Positions 17,808 to 25,626 of a stretch of DNA of 64,000 nt are shown here, one piece after another. Numbering within the stretch: position 1 is the first letter of the stretch; each line of letters starts with the position of its first letter. The DNA comes from Deltaproteobacteria bacterium. GTDB taxonomy: Bacteria; UBA10199; JADGCS01. The position numbers and the translations under genes are program-made. The notes beneath the pieces are model-generated. The model saw nothing but the letters and a program-made list of their open reading frames with translations. It was not told the origin of the DNA and made no database searches. The stretch spans positions 1 through 64,000 of the forward strand of contig JACKPK010000010.1 of assembly GCA_024233595.1 (NCBI GenBank). The letters run 5' to 3'.

Positions 17808-19493
17808 TTAAATTTCGCGGCAAACGCGGACAGCCTCGGCAAGCGATGTGACGCCTTGAGCGACTTTATCAAGAGCGTCTTCCCACATGCTTGTAAAACC
17901 TTGGTCGCGCGCAAGTTTTAATAATTCCACTTCGCTTTTGTGATTATTAATCGCATCACGAAGTTCGTCGTCTACGGCCACCACTTCAAAAATTCCCAAA
18001 CGACCCGAGAAACCAGTGTTGTGACAGTGTTCACAGCCTTTGCCGTGATAAAAGGTTTGCACTTTATCGCCGGCCTTTTCGCGTTCTTCGGCGGTGGGTT
18101 CGTGCGTTTCTTTGCAGTGCGAACAGATTTTGCGAAGCAAACGTTGCGCCATCATTCCAATGAGCGAGTTCGAAAGCAAATAGGTTTGCAGTCCCAAATC
18201 CTTTAAGCGTGTGACAGTGCCCAGGGCTGAGTTGGTGTGCAATGTCGAAAAAACCAAGTGGCCAGTCATGGCGGCACGTGCGGTGATGTCGGCTGTTTCG
18301 CTATCGCGGATCTCGCCAACCAAAACAATGTCGGGATCATGGCGCAACATAGAACGCAAAGCATTGGCAAAGGTGACGCCGGCTTTTGTGTTTACTTGGG
18401 CTTGATTCACGCCAACGATTTCGTTTTCGATAGGGTCTTCGATAGAGAGCGTGTTTTTCTCGTTTAAATTGAGTTTGTTAAAAGCGGTGTAAAGCGTGGT
18501 TGTTTTACCAGAACCGGTTGGTCCTGTGACCAAGAAAAAACCATGTGGTTGTGTGATGATGTTCTCGAAGATCTCTTGATCTTTTTTTGAAAGGCCGAGG
18601 CTGTCTAAGGTGAGCCCAACATCTTTGGTGAGAACGCGGATAGAAACTTTTTCGCCCCACATGGTGGGGTAGGTGGCGATACGCAGGTCAACAATGCGAT
18701 TGCCAATTTGCACGCGTGTGCGGCCATCTTGAGGGATGCGTTTTTCAGAAATATCCAAGTCAGCCAAAACCTTAATGCGCGAAAGCACTGCCAGTTGTAA
18801 TTCTTTATCGACTGTTTGAATGTCGTGCACAGTGCCATCAATACGAAAGCGCACGCGTAAACCACTGGCGATGGGATCTAAATGAATGTCGCTGGCTTTT
18901 TCGTTAAGCGCCATTGCCAAAATGTTGTTGGCAATGTTCACGACTTCATCACCGTTTTGAATGGAGTCCTGGCCCAGGTCATCCATGATTTTGCTAAAGT
19001 TGGTGATTTGTACGGTGACATCGCAAGGCTGATTCAAACTTTCGACAGCGTAATTTTTTAAAATGGCTTCCGAAATGTGATCATCCACACCCAAGCAAAC
19101 TTCGATTTCCCCTTGGTAAAGACGCATGAGCTCTTCAAGGGCGGATTGATTGCGAGGATCTGCCATGACAATGCGTAAGCGCTCTCCATCCATGGCAAAG
19201 GGAAAGAATTTGAATTGGCGTGCTGCGTGCGCGGGAATTTTTTCGAGAGCGGCCTTGTCGATTTTTTCGTTACTGGGATTGACAAAAGGCACGTCTAAGT
19301 CATCAGCAATGAGCACCGTGATGGCGTTTTTATCAAGCTTGCCTGCGGTGATTAGAAGTTCAATCAATGAAAAATCAGCATTGCGTTTTTGATCGGCGCG
19401 CGCCTGTTCTAAATCGGCACTTTGAATCAAGGCTGCTTCCACAGCTTTGTCGATTTTCTGATCCCATTCTTTCCAGAGCGCGTATTTAGCCAT
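17808..19493 (-). CDS. PilB/GspE-type assembly ATPase
   Basis: A 561-residue motor ATPase of type IV pilus or type II secretion systems. The N-terminal region is the GspE_N-like domain (residues 60-150). The ATPase core shows Walker A GPTGSGKTTTLY, the Asp box with a Walker B DIVLVGEIRDSETADI, and the His box HLVFSTLHTNSA. A four-cysteine zinc site is present: CSHC, then about 24 residues on CEHC. The C-terminal helix resembles PilB (MWEDALDKVAQGVTSLAE). No other pilus or secretion genes are nearby, so which system it powers cannot be told from here. Confidence 0.9.
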   Translation of the reverse strand: MAKYALWKEWDQKIDKAVEAALIQSADLEQARADQKRNADFSLIELLITAGKLDKNAITVLIADDLDVPFVNPSNEKIDKAALEKIPAHAARQFKFFPFAMDGERLRIVMADPRNQSALEELMRLYQGEIEVCLGVDDHISEAILKNYAVESLNQPCDVTVQITNFSKIMDDLGQDSIQNGDEVVNIANNILAMALNEKASDIHLDPIASGLRVRFRIDGTVHDIQTVDKELQLAVLSRIKVLADLDISEKRIPQDGRTRVQIGNRIVDLRIATYPTMWGEKVSIRVLTKDVGLTLDSLGLSKKDQEIFENIITQPHGFFLVTGPTGSGKTTTLYTAFNKLNLNEKNTLSIEDPIENEIVGVNQAQVNTKAGVTFANALRSMLRHDPDIVLVGEIRDSETADITARAAMTGHLVFSTLHTNSALGTVTRLKDLGLQTYLLSNSLIGMMAQRLLRKICSHCKETHEPTAEEREKAGDKVQTFYHGKGCEHCHNTGFSGRLGIFEVVAVDDELRDAINNHKSEVELLKLARDQGFTSMWEDALDKVAQGVTSLAEAVRVCREI

Positions 19494-19688
19494 AATAGAG
19501 TATTTTGGACTAAAAAGAGGTGGTAGGCAACTGTTTAAACCTCTTAGATTGGCATTGATTTTATTTAACGAGACAGAACATTCATAGACTTTTCTCTAGA
19601 CGCAGCTTCATTTCCCCGAAACAATCCCGTAACAGTTTTTTAACAATTAACCTTAAAGCCGCCAGGCATTTTCCCAAAAGGAGTCAGT

Positions 19689-20720
19689 ATGGTGTTTTCC
19701 GTTTCACGTTCATCTCAGGTCAAGGTCATTGATCCCGTGTATGATGAGCCGCAAGTCAATTCGAGTGAATCAAGTTATGTTGCCGATCAAGCGGCAACAA
19801 AGAAGACTTTGAATGTTAGAGATGAATATATAGCAGACGGGAATCTGGACACAGGTCTGGGCACCGAGATCGCGCCTTATTGTGCAGCTGATGAAACTGT
19901 CACATGGACAGAAGCAGTCGATTGCGATGGTGTCGATGCCATTGTTGAGGTTAGGGGCAAGCGAAAAATCATCATTCCAGAAGAAGAGCGTCGTAAAGAA
20001 GTGATTCAACAGGTCATGCCATCGGTGGCTCGCATTACCGTGTCGGGGCCTTATACAGATCCTCAAACAGGTGAAACTTTTGCGGCTCAAGGCATGGGCT
20101 CTGGTTTTTTTGTGGATCCTGCAGACTTGCCCTTAGAAGGATTTAAACCAAGAGCGGGTTACTCTTATGTGCTCACCAATTATCATGTGGCAACAGATGA
20201 AGATTTGGACATTCAGAGTTTAACCGTAGAACGCTTTGGTGAAGAAGCTCCTTACATGGGTGATGAGGGCACAACAGGATTGATTCTGGCAAATCCAGAT
20301 TGGGACATTGCTTTGCTCGAGGTCTACACAGGTGATGCGGATATCCCGACGGTTGAGTTTGGGGACATCAGTGATGTTGAGCAGGGTGATTCGGTGTTGG
20401 CCTTTGGGCAACCACGTGGGACTTATTTTAGAGTGACCTCTGGTATTGTGAGTAGCCCCACAACTGACCCTATGGGTGTTATTCAAACAGATGCTGCAAT
20501 CAACCCCGGTAATAGTGGTGGTCCATTGGTTGATTTAGCGACTGGTCGTGTGATTGGCATGAACTCATTTATCTATGTGAATTCTGATAACATGGGTTTT
20601 GCTTATTCAATCTGGATGCAGCTTGAGGCTTTGGCTGATACTTGGGAAAAAGGTAATTCCATTCGCAAACGCATGTATGATTTTTGGAATGATCAAGTTG
20701 GTTCTGATTTGAATAGCTGA
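19689..20720 (+). CDS. HtrA-like trypsin-fold serine protease without signal peptide
   Basis: 343 residues. A chymotrypsin-type catalytic triad is visible: His in TNYHVAT near residue 167, Asp in NPDWDIALLE near residue 205 and Ser in NPGNSGGPLV near residue 279. No PDZ domain follows. No signal peptide or membrane segment is seen in the first 110 residues, which are acidic and probably disordered, with two cysteines. Most HtrA relatives are secreted, so this is unusual unless export uses another route. A strong ribosome binding site (AAAAGGAG) precedes the ATG. The gene ends one base before the converging small gene. Confidence 0.85.
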   Translation: MVFSVSRSSQVKVIDPVYDEPQVNSSESSYVADQAATKKTLNVRDEYIADGNLDTGLGTEIAPYCAADETVTWTEAVDCDGVDAIVEVRGKRKIIIPEEERRKEVIQQVMPSVARITVSGPYTDPQTGETFAAQGMGSGFFVDPADLPLEGFKPRAGYSYVLTNYHVATDEDLDIQSLTVERFGEEAPYMGDEGTTGLILANPDWDIALLEVYTGDADIPTVEFGDISDVEQGDSVLAFGQPRGTYFRVTSGIVSSPTTDPMGVIQTDAAINPGNSGGPLVDLATGRVIGMNSFIYVNSDNMGFAYSIWMQLEALADTWEKGNSIRKRMYDFWNDQVGSDLNS

Positions 20721-20966
20721 TTATTTTGAAGTGAGAGCAACGGGGTCGTGTCTGAAAAATTGGGTGTTCTCAGCAAGTTCTGTTTGTTCCAAAAGTGGCT
20801 TGTTGGAGTCGAATTTTTTAAGGCGACCCATTGCGATTTGATCGCGGGCTTTACTGGGCGTGGCTTCCATTTGGTCGGGATGATAGTCATAAAAATAGAC
20901 AGTTCCCACCAACGCCGAGGCCATGACAATGGCCATTAAGGTTGTGCCTAAAATGAATAATTTCAT
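20721..20966 (-). CDS. Small membrane-anchored hypothetical protein
   Basis: 81 residues. The first 27 form a signal anchor (FILGTTLMAIVMASALVGTVYFY); the rest is charged and predicted to be periplasmic. No family is recognised. It converges with the protease gene, the two stops lying back to back. No ribosome binding site is obvious before the ATG. Confidence 0.5.
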   Translation of the reverse strand: MKLFILGTTLMAIVMASALVGTVYFYDYHPDQMEATPSKARDQIAMGRLKKFDSNKPLLEQTELAENTQFFRHDPVALTSK

Positions 20967-21217
20967 AAAAATGTTGTCGTTGTTAAAAGATTGATCAGCA
21001 GCTCATAGGGCAACTTAAAAAGCAATGCTTGTGCCAGAAAAGGCGAGGAAAATTCTCTTCAAAATTTGAACATTTACTGTTGAGTCATTTCTTGTGACGG
21101 CAAGATTTCCCGGGTTAAGCTTACCCAATAGGAATATTCTGACTATTGACGAATGCCTTGTTTTTTTGGGTGCGGGAAGATTCGATGCTTAGTTTTGAAG
21201 TGATAGTCTTTTTTGAT
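20967..21217. other. Intergenic region without a recognised element
   Basis: No RNA gene or clear repeat is visible. The palindromic GGGTTAAGCTTACCC near 21112-21126 is the only symmetric element. It is not followed by a T-run, so it is not an obvious terminator. Confidence 0.4.
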
Positions 21218-21967
21218 TTATTCTGAGTTGATTTGACAGGTCGCGTCTGTTTCCTGATCAATTGTTTCGCCATCTTCATCGGTGCAGCTGGCACTCACCA
21301 CCACCTCGTTGATATCTAAGAAAATAGTGCAATCCACAGTGATGCTGTCGCCATCTTGAGAGAAATTGAATGTGCCATAAATCTCAGGTTGATACAGTGG
21401 GTCTCCGTTTTCGTCGACACGGTTGCGATAAATTCCCGAACTACCAGCTTGCATGGCGAAGGTGGTGGTTTCTGAACCGTCGCTGCACTGTCCAGGCACA
21501 TCGGCATCGATCTCAAAGGCTGCAAAACGTCCGTTGTCGTCTGGCCCCAGTCCAGGGTTGTCTGTGCCATTGGGAAGCTGGCAGAAATCCTCTTCGCTCA
21601 CAGTCATGCTTGACCCTATAGCACCGTAAGTTCCAGGGTCCGTGTAAAATGTTGAGGTGATGTTATCGGGATCTGTGTCCGCGGCAACAATTTCGCAGGT
21701 GCAGCCAGGGTCATCTTCGGCACATTCTGAAAACTGGCCGTCATCCTCTGGGTCTTGGTTTTCCGTTTGCATGCGAATCAGAAAATCAGCGACAATTTGA
21801 GCGTTTTCTTGGTTACCAAAAACAGAGGCTACCAGAGCGGCTGCTTTTGTGGTGGCTGTGGGGGTGGGTGGGTTTGACACGCCAGTGCCTATGCTGCCGC
21901 CACAGTTCACAAGCAATAAAACAAGAAGGGCGCTGGTTAAAATTAAAAATCTAAAGATGGAAGTCAT
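21218..21967 (-). CDS. Secreted lipoprotein, paralogue of the 23140 gene
   Basis: The 249-residue product starts with a lipoprotein signal and lipobox LLVNC (Cys22). The mature part is acidic and cysteine-containing. Its C-terminal half matches the lipoprotein encoded at 23140-23883: AGSSGIYRNR, YQPEIYGTF and VDCTIFLDINE are found there as AGSSGIWRNT, YQPEIYGTF and IDCTIFLDEDE. The function is unknown. The ATG overlaps the stop of the TIGR02147 regulator by four bases, so regulator and lipoprotein are one unit. Confidence 0.8.
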   Translation of the reverse strand: MTSIFRFLILTSALLVLLLVNCGGSIGTGVSNPPTPTATTKAAALVASVFGNQENAQIVADFLIRMQTENQDPEDDGQFSECAEDDPGCTCEIVAADTDPDNITSTFYTDPGTYGAIGSSMTVSEEDFCQLPNGTDNPGLGPDDNGRFAAFEIDADVPGQCSDGSETTTFAMQAGSSGIYRNRVDENGDPLYQPEIYGTFNFSQDGDSITVDCTIFLDINEVVVSASCTDEDGETIDQETDATCQINSE

Positions 21968-22830
21968 GAGCTTTCCCCTTTCTTGGATTTGTTTTTTGTG
22001 ACCGGAAAGAGTTGAAAGTTTATTTGGTAAACATCGTCAAATTTTTCGTTGCTTCCTTCTAGTTCGTTGAGCTTGGAAACAATGCGATCACGAAAAGCAT
22101 AAAAGTCCTGAATGACCTCTTCAAACATTTTTTTAGGCAAGGGCACGGTGAGCGCATAAAAACTGCGCTCTTCTTGAGGAATGTCGATAAGCGCTTGCCG
22201 AGCAATTTCTAAAACGTTTTCGTGATGATGAAAGCTAGCGGCTATTTGAGTGTCACGGTCCGGTGTGTGTACGAATTGTTCGGTTTGTTTTAAATCGTCG
22301 TTTTTATCGCGTTTGAGTAAACCCAGTTTAATAAGGGTTTTAACAGCTTTGCGTGCTTGATCAGGACTAATGGCAGGGTAGCAACGTTTGGCAATGAATT
22401 TGTAATCTTCTTTAAAGTCTTTGAGCATGACCATTTCTCGAATGGTCACATAGTGATGCTCGCTGATGTATTCGTTAAAATTTTTATCATCTTTGAATTC
22501 TTGCGAGCGAGGTCTTTGTTTGATGAGTTTGCTGAAGAGTTCTGTTTTTTTATCTGGATCTGCTTCTTGGTTGTATTGAACCAAGGTTAAAAAATAGGTG
22601 CTTTGCTTTTTATTCAGCAAGAAGGCCTTGGAAAAATTTTTTGCTGTGTCATCTTTGATGTTGCGTCGACCGTCGATGATCATTTTTAAATAACCAGGTG
22701 AACGTAGTTTTGCTTTCTTAGCAAAGTCGCGAAGATTGAACTGACCTGTGGCGCGCAATTCCTCACTAAGATCGTTAAGAAAGGCGCGGTAATCAAGATA
22801 GGTGAAGATGTCTGTTTTGCTCTTGGTCAT
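21964..22830 (-). CDS. TIGR02147-family (DUF4423) regulator-like protein
   Basis: 288 residues, with the conserved opening of the family: IFTYLDYRAFLNDL, then FNLRDFAKKAKLRSPGYLKMI, which looks like a helix-turn-helix, and the middle block FNEYISEHHYVTIREM. TIGR02147 proteins are numerous in Fibrobacter and Bdellovibrionota and are believed to be transcriptional regulators, often paired with secreted proteins. Here it is coupled to one lipoprotein gene and faces a paralogous one across an AT-rich gap with inverted TTGTTT/AAACAA sites. Its own promoter overlaps one of these sites, which suggests autoregulation. Confidence 0.85.
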   Translation of the reverse strand: MTKSKTDIFTYLDYRAFLNDLSEELRATGQFNLRDFAKKAKLRSPGYLKMIIDGRRNIKDDTAKNFSKAFLLNKKQSTYFLTLVQYNQEADPDKKTELFSKLIKQRPRSQEFKDDKNFNEYISEHHYVTIREMVMLKDFKEDYKFIAKRCYPAISPDQARKAVKTLIKLGLLKRDKNDDLKQTEQFVHTPDRDTQIAASFHHHENVLEIARQALIDIPQEERSFYALTVPLPKKMFEEVIQDFYAFRDRIVSKLNELEGSNEKFDDVYQINFQLFPVTKNKSKKGESS

Positions 22831-22836
22831 ATCCTT

Positions 22837-22865
22837 ATTATATATAAAATTTGTTTACAAAACAA
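22837..22865 (-). promoter_or_regulatory. Promoter of the TIGR02147 regulator with overlapping operator-like palindrome
   Basis: On the minus strand TTGTTT (22860-22865), 17 bases, TATAAT (22837-22842), then six bases to the ATG: a leaderless arrangement. The -35 lies inside the perfect inverted repeat TTGTTT-ACA-AAACAA at 22851-22865. Confidence 0.65.
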
Positions 22866-23077
22866 TATGAGTTTTTATCTTTCTTGTTGGTATTCAATAA
22901 TAAATTAAAAATATTGTTTACAATAATAATAAAAAATAAAGTAAAAACAATATATTAAAAATAATATTGTTAAAATACTTAAAAATAAGTTTACAAAAAT
23001 GATTAAACTGTTTAGAATGGTATTCAGGTTTAGCAGTAATGCTAAAAATTTGTTAACACAACGTTTCTTTCTGAAGA

Positions 23078-23122
23078 CGAGAGGCTCTTCAAAAAGAAAC
23101 AACGGAGGGCGAAAGCCTCTCG
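23078..23122 (+). promoter_or_regulatory. Leader hairpin upstream of the 23140 lipoprotein
   Basis: A perfect 9-bp inverted repeat, CGAGAGGCT (23078-23086) and AGCCTCTCG (23114-23122), with a purine-rich loop containing AACGGAGGGCGAA. It ends 17 bases before the start codon and could control access to the ribosome binding site. I cannot match it to a known riboswitch class. Confidence 0.4.
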
Positions 23123-23139
23123 ACCTTTTGGGGGTTAAA

Positions 23140-23883
23140 ATGACAACACGATACACACAAAAACAAAACTTAGTAAAACTCATCTTGGCTGGAACAATTC
23201 TTGTTTCAAGCTTTGCTTGCGGCAGCGCAAGTTCAACATCAGGTATTTCTGATGCAGATGATTCTTCGAGTAATTCTTCTGTTGCTTCTGCAGCAGGTGC
23301 TTTATTTGGTGGTAGCAGTTCACAATCAAGTAATCTGACTGTTCCTTCTGCTTTGTTGCAAGAAGCAATTCGTCACGCTGAAGAGGAATCCGAAGAAGAT
23401 GGCAACGAAACATGCAATACAATAGAAGATGAATCCGGTCCCAGTGGCATTGTTATGGGATACAATGGCGCAGAAGGATCTTATGGTGCAGAAGATTACG
23501 CCATGGATGTTTTAGAAGAGGATTTTTGCCGTGATTCAGACAACAACGAAAACACTGGCACTGGTCCAGATGGAGTTGGTCTTTTTGGAACATTCGAAAT
23601 GGAAGAGGATGTGATCGGTAACTGTGAAGATGCTGATGGCAATGCTTTTACCATAGATATGTTAGCCGGTTCTTCAGGTATCTGGAGAAACACAGGTGAT
23701 TATCAGCCAGAAATCTACGGAACCTTTGTCGTAGAAGACGAAAGCGGTAACCAAACCACAATCGACTGCACCATTTTCCTAGATGAAGACGAGAACATCG
23801 TTCAAGCTTCTTGTTCAGATGAGAATGGGGTGGAAGTGGAGCAGGAGTCAGAAACTGAATGCTCTTTTAGTAGCGAGGAATAA
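23140..23883 (+). CDS. Secreted acidic lipoprotein, paralogue of the 21218 gene
   Basis: I chose the ATG at 23140, behind a G-rich ribosome binding site, over the frame's first ATG at 22999. The product is about 247 residues with a signal ending in the lipobox SSFAC (Cys27). A serine-rich low-complexity linker follows, then a very acidic domain with six or more cysteines. The C-terminal 100 residues match the lipoprotein at 21218-21967 (AGSSGIW, YQPEIYGTF, IDCTIFLDEDE). The shared domain has no name I know. The two genes flank the TIGR02147 regulator, one on each side. Confidence 0.8.
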   Translation: MTTRYTQKQNLVKLILAGTILVSSFACGSASSTSGISDADDSSSNSSVASAAGALFGGSSSQSSNLTVPSALLQEAIRHAEEESEEDGNETCNTIEDESGPSGIVMGYNGAEGSYGAEDYAMDVLEEDFCRDSDNNENTGTGPDGVGLFGTFEMEEDVIGNCEDADGNAFTIDMLAGSSGIWRNTGDYQPEIYGTFVVEDESGNQTTIDCTIFLDEDENIVQASCSDENGVEVEQESETECSFSSEE

Positions 23884-23888
23884 GCCTT

Positions 23889-24008
23889 AAACAAACGAGG
23901 TTTGCGAATCTCGGCGTTACTGCCCAAAAACCAAATCCTCAAGTACTTTATGTACGTTCCGGTTTGGTTTTTGGGCAAAGCCTTGATCTCCGCAAACCTC
24001 GTTTGTTT
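23889..24008. repeat. Large nested palindrome (REPIN- or MITE-like)
   Basis: Two perfect nested inverted repeats: an outer 18-bp arm (23889-23906 with 23991-24008) and an inner 15-bp arm (23921-23935 with 23963-23977), with a central GTAC-TTTAT-GTAC. The arms are separated by symmetric internal loops. It lies between converging genes, so it may also end transcription, and the outer arm is followed by a T-run on the plus strand. Confidence 0.65.
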
Positions 24009-24043
24009 TTATTAATCTCGATCTTCATCATCCTGGCTTATTT

Positions 24044-25486
24044 TTATTCCTGGATTACCGATTCTCGCCACTTTCTCACAACATCCTCCCATTTGTAATT
24101 CTCATTGGCCCACTTGATTGCGTTTTTGCTGAGGGTGCTGTGTTTTTTTGGATCTTGATCCAGTTCTTGAATGGATTTTGTTAAAGCATTGGCTGCTTCA
24201 GTTTGATTTTCTGATCGTGGGAGCACAAGCCCTGTGACATTGTGTTGGATAGTTTCTTTAAGCGCGCCACCATCTTGGCAGATCACAGGAACCCCGCAGG
24301 CCTGTGCTTCAATGGCAACAATGCAGGATGTTTCTAAGTTTTGTAAGCTATTGGGGTGCAAGAGATAACGACACGATTGCATGACTTTAGCAAACTCTGG
24401 TTTTGCCAAACTCCCCAAAAAACGCACGCCCTCAGTTTGGAGAGCGTTCTGGACAGCTTGATAAGATTCATCATCTTCAAAGTTTTCTTTTTGCGTGTAG
24501 GTGCAACAGAGCAATTCGTAGTCAGGATCTTGTTTGCGCAAATTTTCTAAAACTTTAACTGCGGTGGTGAGGCCACGCTCTGGCCTGCTAGCAAATAAGA
24601 TTTTTTTGGATTGAGGGTTTGGGATTGGGAAAAACAGATTGGGGTCGAAGCCGTTTGTTGTTTGGTGAAAACGGGAATTGGTCCAATCTGGAAAGCGTTC
24701 TTGCCAGCGTTTTTGATGACTTTGACTCAGGAACAAGACGTCGTCGATTCGGTAATTTTGCGGTGAGAAGTTTCGGTAGACCTCGGTAAAAGCATCATCG
24801 TGTAACCAAAGAGTGTGTCGTGCCTTGGGGTTCAGGTTGCCTAAAAAAGGATCGGCAAAACGAGTCGCGATAATGTTAGGGAATTGATTGAGAGCGTGCC
24901 GGTAAGCAAATTCTGAAATCTCAAAATACGAAACCCCTTGGTGTTGACCTGGCTGATCGCAGTTACAAAACACCGCGACTTTAAGTCCTTGGTTTTTTAA
25001 AGCCTGGGCAACGTAAATCAGAGCTGATTCGGAACCGCCCAGAGCGCGTTCGTTTAGGGTGTTGGCGTTGAATTTTTTTTCAAAAAAAATACCGCCGGTG
25101 CAAAGAACAACATCAAACTGTTCTTGGTCATCGGCAATGCTTTTTCCTTTGAGGCGTTTTATATTTGTAAAAGCTTGGTTGTTTGCGGGATTGATCGCAA
25201 AGGCGATTTTGTAATGACTGATTGCAGCGTCTGACTGTCCTTGTTTTTCAAAAAGGAGAGCTTTAAAAAAATAACTACTGGCATCATGCAGAACATTGGC
25301 GTCTAATTGTTCTAAGTAAAAATACGCAGCTTTAAAGAGCTTGGCCTCAATGGCAATTGCAATCACAGTTCTGAGGTTTTCGACTGTTTTGAATTCGTTG
25401 AGCTCTTGTTCTGCTAAAGGCAGGGCATCAGCAAATTTTTTTTGTTGTAGCAAAAGATTGATTTGTTCTTGCCATGTAGTGCTCAT
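24044..25486 (-). CDS. TPR-containing glycosyltransferase (GT4-like)
   Basis: 480 residues. The first 120 are TPR-like helices (FKAALLFEKQGQSDAAISHY). The rest is a GT-B glycosyltransferase: a GGSESALIYVAQALKNQG nucleotide-binding loop near residue 151, KILFASRPERGLTTA near residue 294 and the group-1 C-terminal block QACGVPVICQDGGALKETI with its downstream glutamate region. The donor and acceptor are unknown; surface polysaccharide or protein glycosylation is likely for this type. A weak promoter with six bases between -10 and ATG (25493-25521) may precede it. Confidence 0.8.
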   Translation of the reverse strand: MSTTWQEQINLLLQQKKFADALPLAEQELNEFKTVENLRTVIAIAIEAKLFKAAYFYLEQLDANVLHDASSYFFKALLFEKQGQSDAAISHYKIAFAINPANNQAFTNIKRLKGKSIADDQEQFDVVLCTGGIFFEKKFNANTLNERALGGSESALIYVAQALKNQGLKVAVFCNCDQPGQHQGVSYFEISEFAYRHALNQFPNIIATRFADPFLGNLNPKARHTLWLHDDAFTEVYRNFSPQNYRIDDVLFLSQSHQKRWQERFPDWTNSRFHQTTNGFDPNLFFPIPNPQSKKILFASRPERGLTTAVKVLENLRKQDPDYELLCCTYTQKENFEDDESYQAVQNALQTEGVRFLGSLAKPEFAKVMQSCRYLLHPNSLQNLETSCIVAIEAQACGVPVICQDGGALKETIQHNVTGLVLPRSENQTEAANALTKSIQELDQDPKKHSTLSKNAIKWANENYKWEDVVRKWRESVIQE

Positions 25487-25626
25487 GAGGTGTTCGTATT
25501 ATTTATCTTGCTTGTCGGCAAGCGAATCTGATGATTTTGTGCACTGACAATCGTGATTGCCAGATGACTGTAGAACTCGATAGAGCAGGGCGAGACACTC
25601 TTATTGTATCATTTTAGGGAGATAAA

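Larger units (their letters stand above)
22831..23139. promoter_or_regulatory. AT-rich divergent control region with repeated palindromes
   Basis: This gap separates the regulator from the lipoprotein at 23140. Besides the palindrome at 22851-22865 it holds ATTGT-TT-ACAAT at 22913-22924, an 8-bp inverted repeat AACAATAT/ATATTGTT at 22946-22971 and a further GTTTACAAA near 22989. The shared core is an (A)TTGTT/AACAA(T) half-site. This is a plausible binding array for the TIGR02147 protein. Confidence 0.5.

Noticed and set aside
23884..24043. The palindrome as an ordinary Rho-independent terminator only.
   Set aside because: The nested 18- and 15-bp arms with symmetric loops are much larger than needed, so a mobile-repeat origin was kept as the main hypothesis, although termination is still possible.
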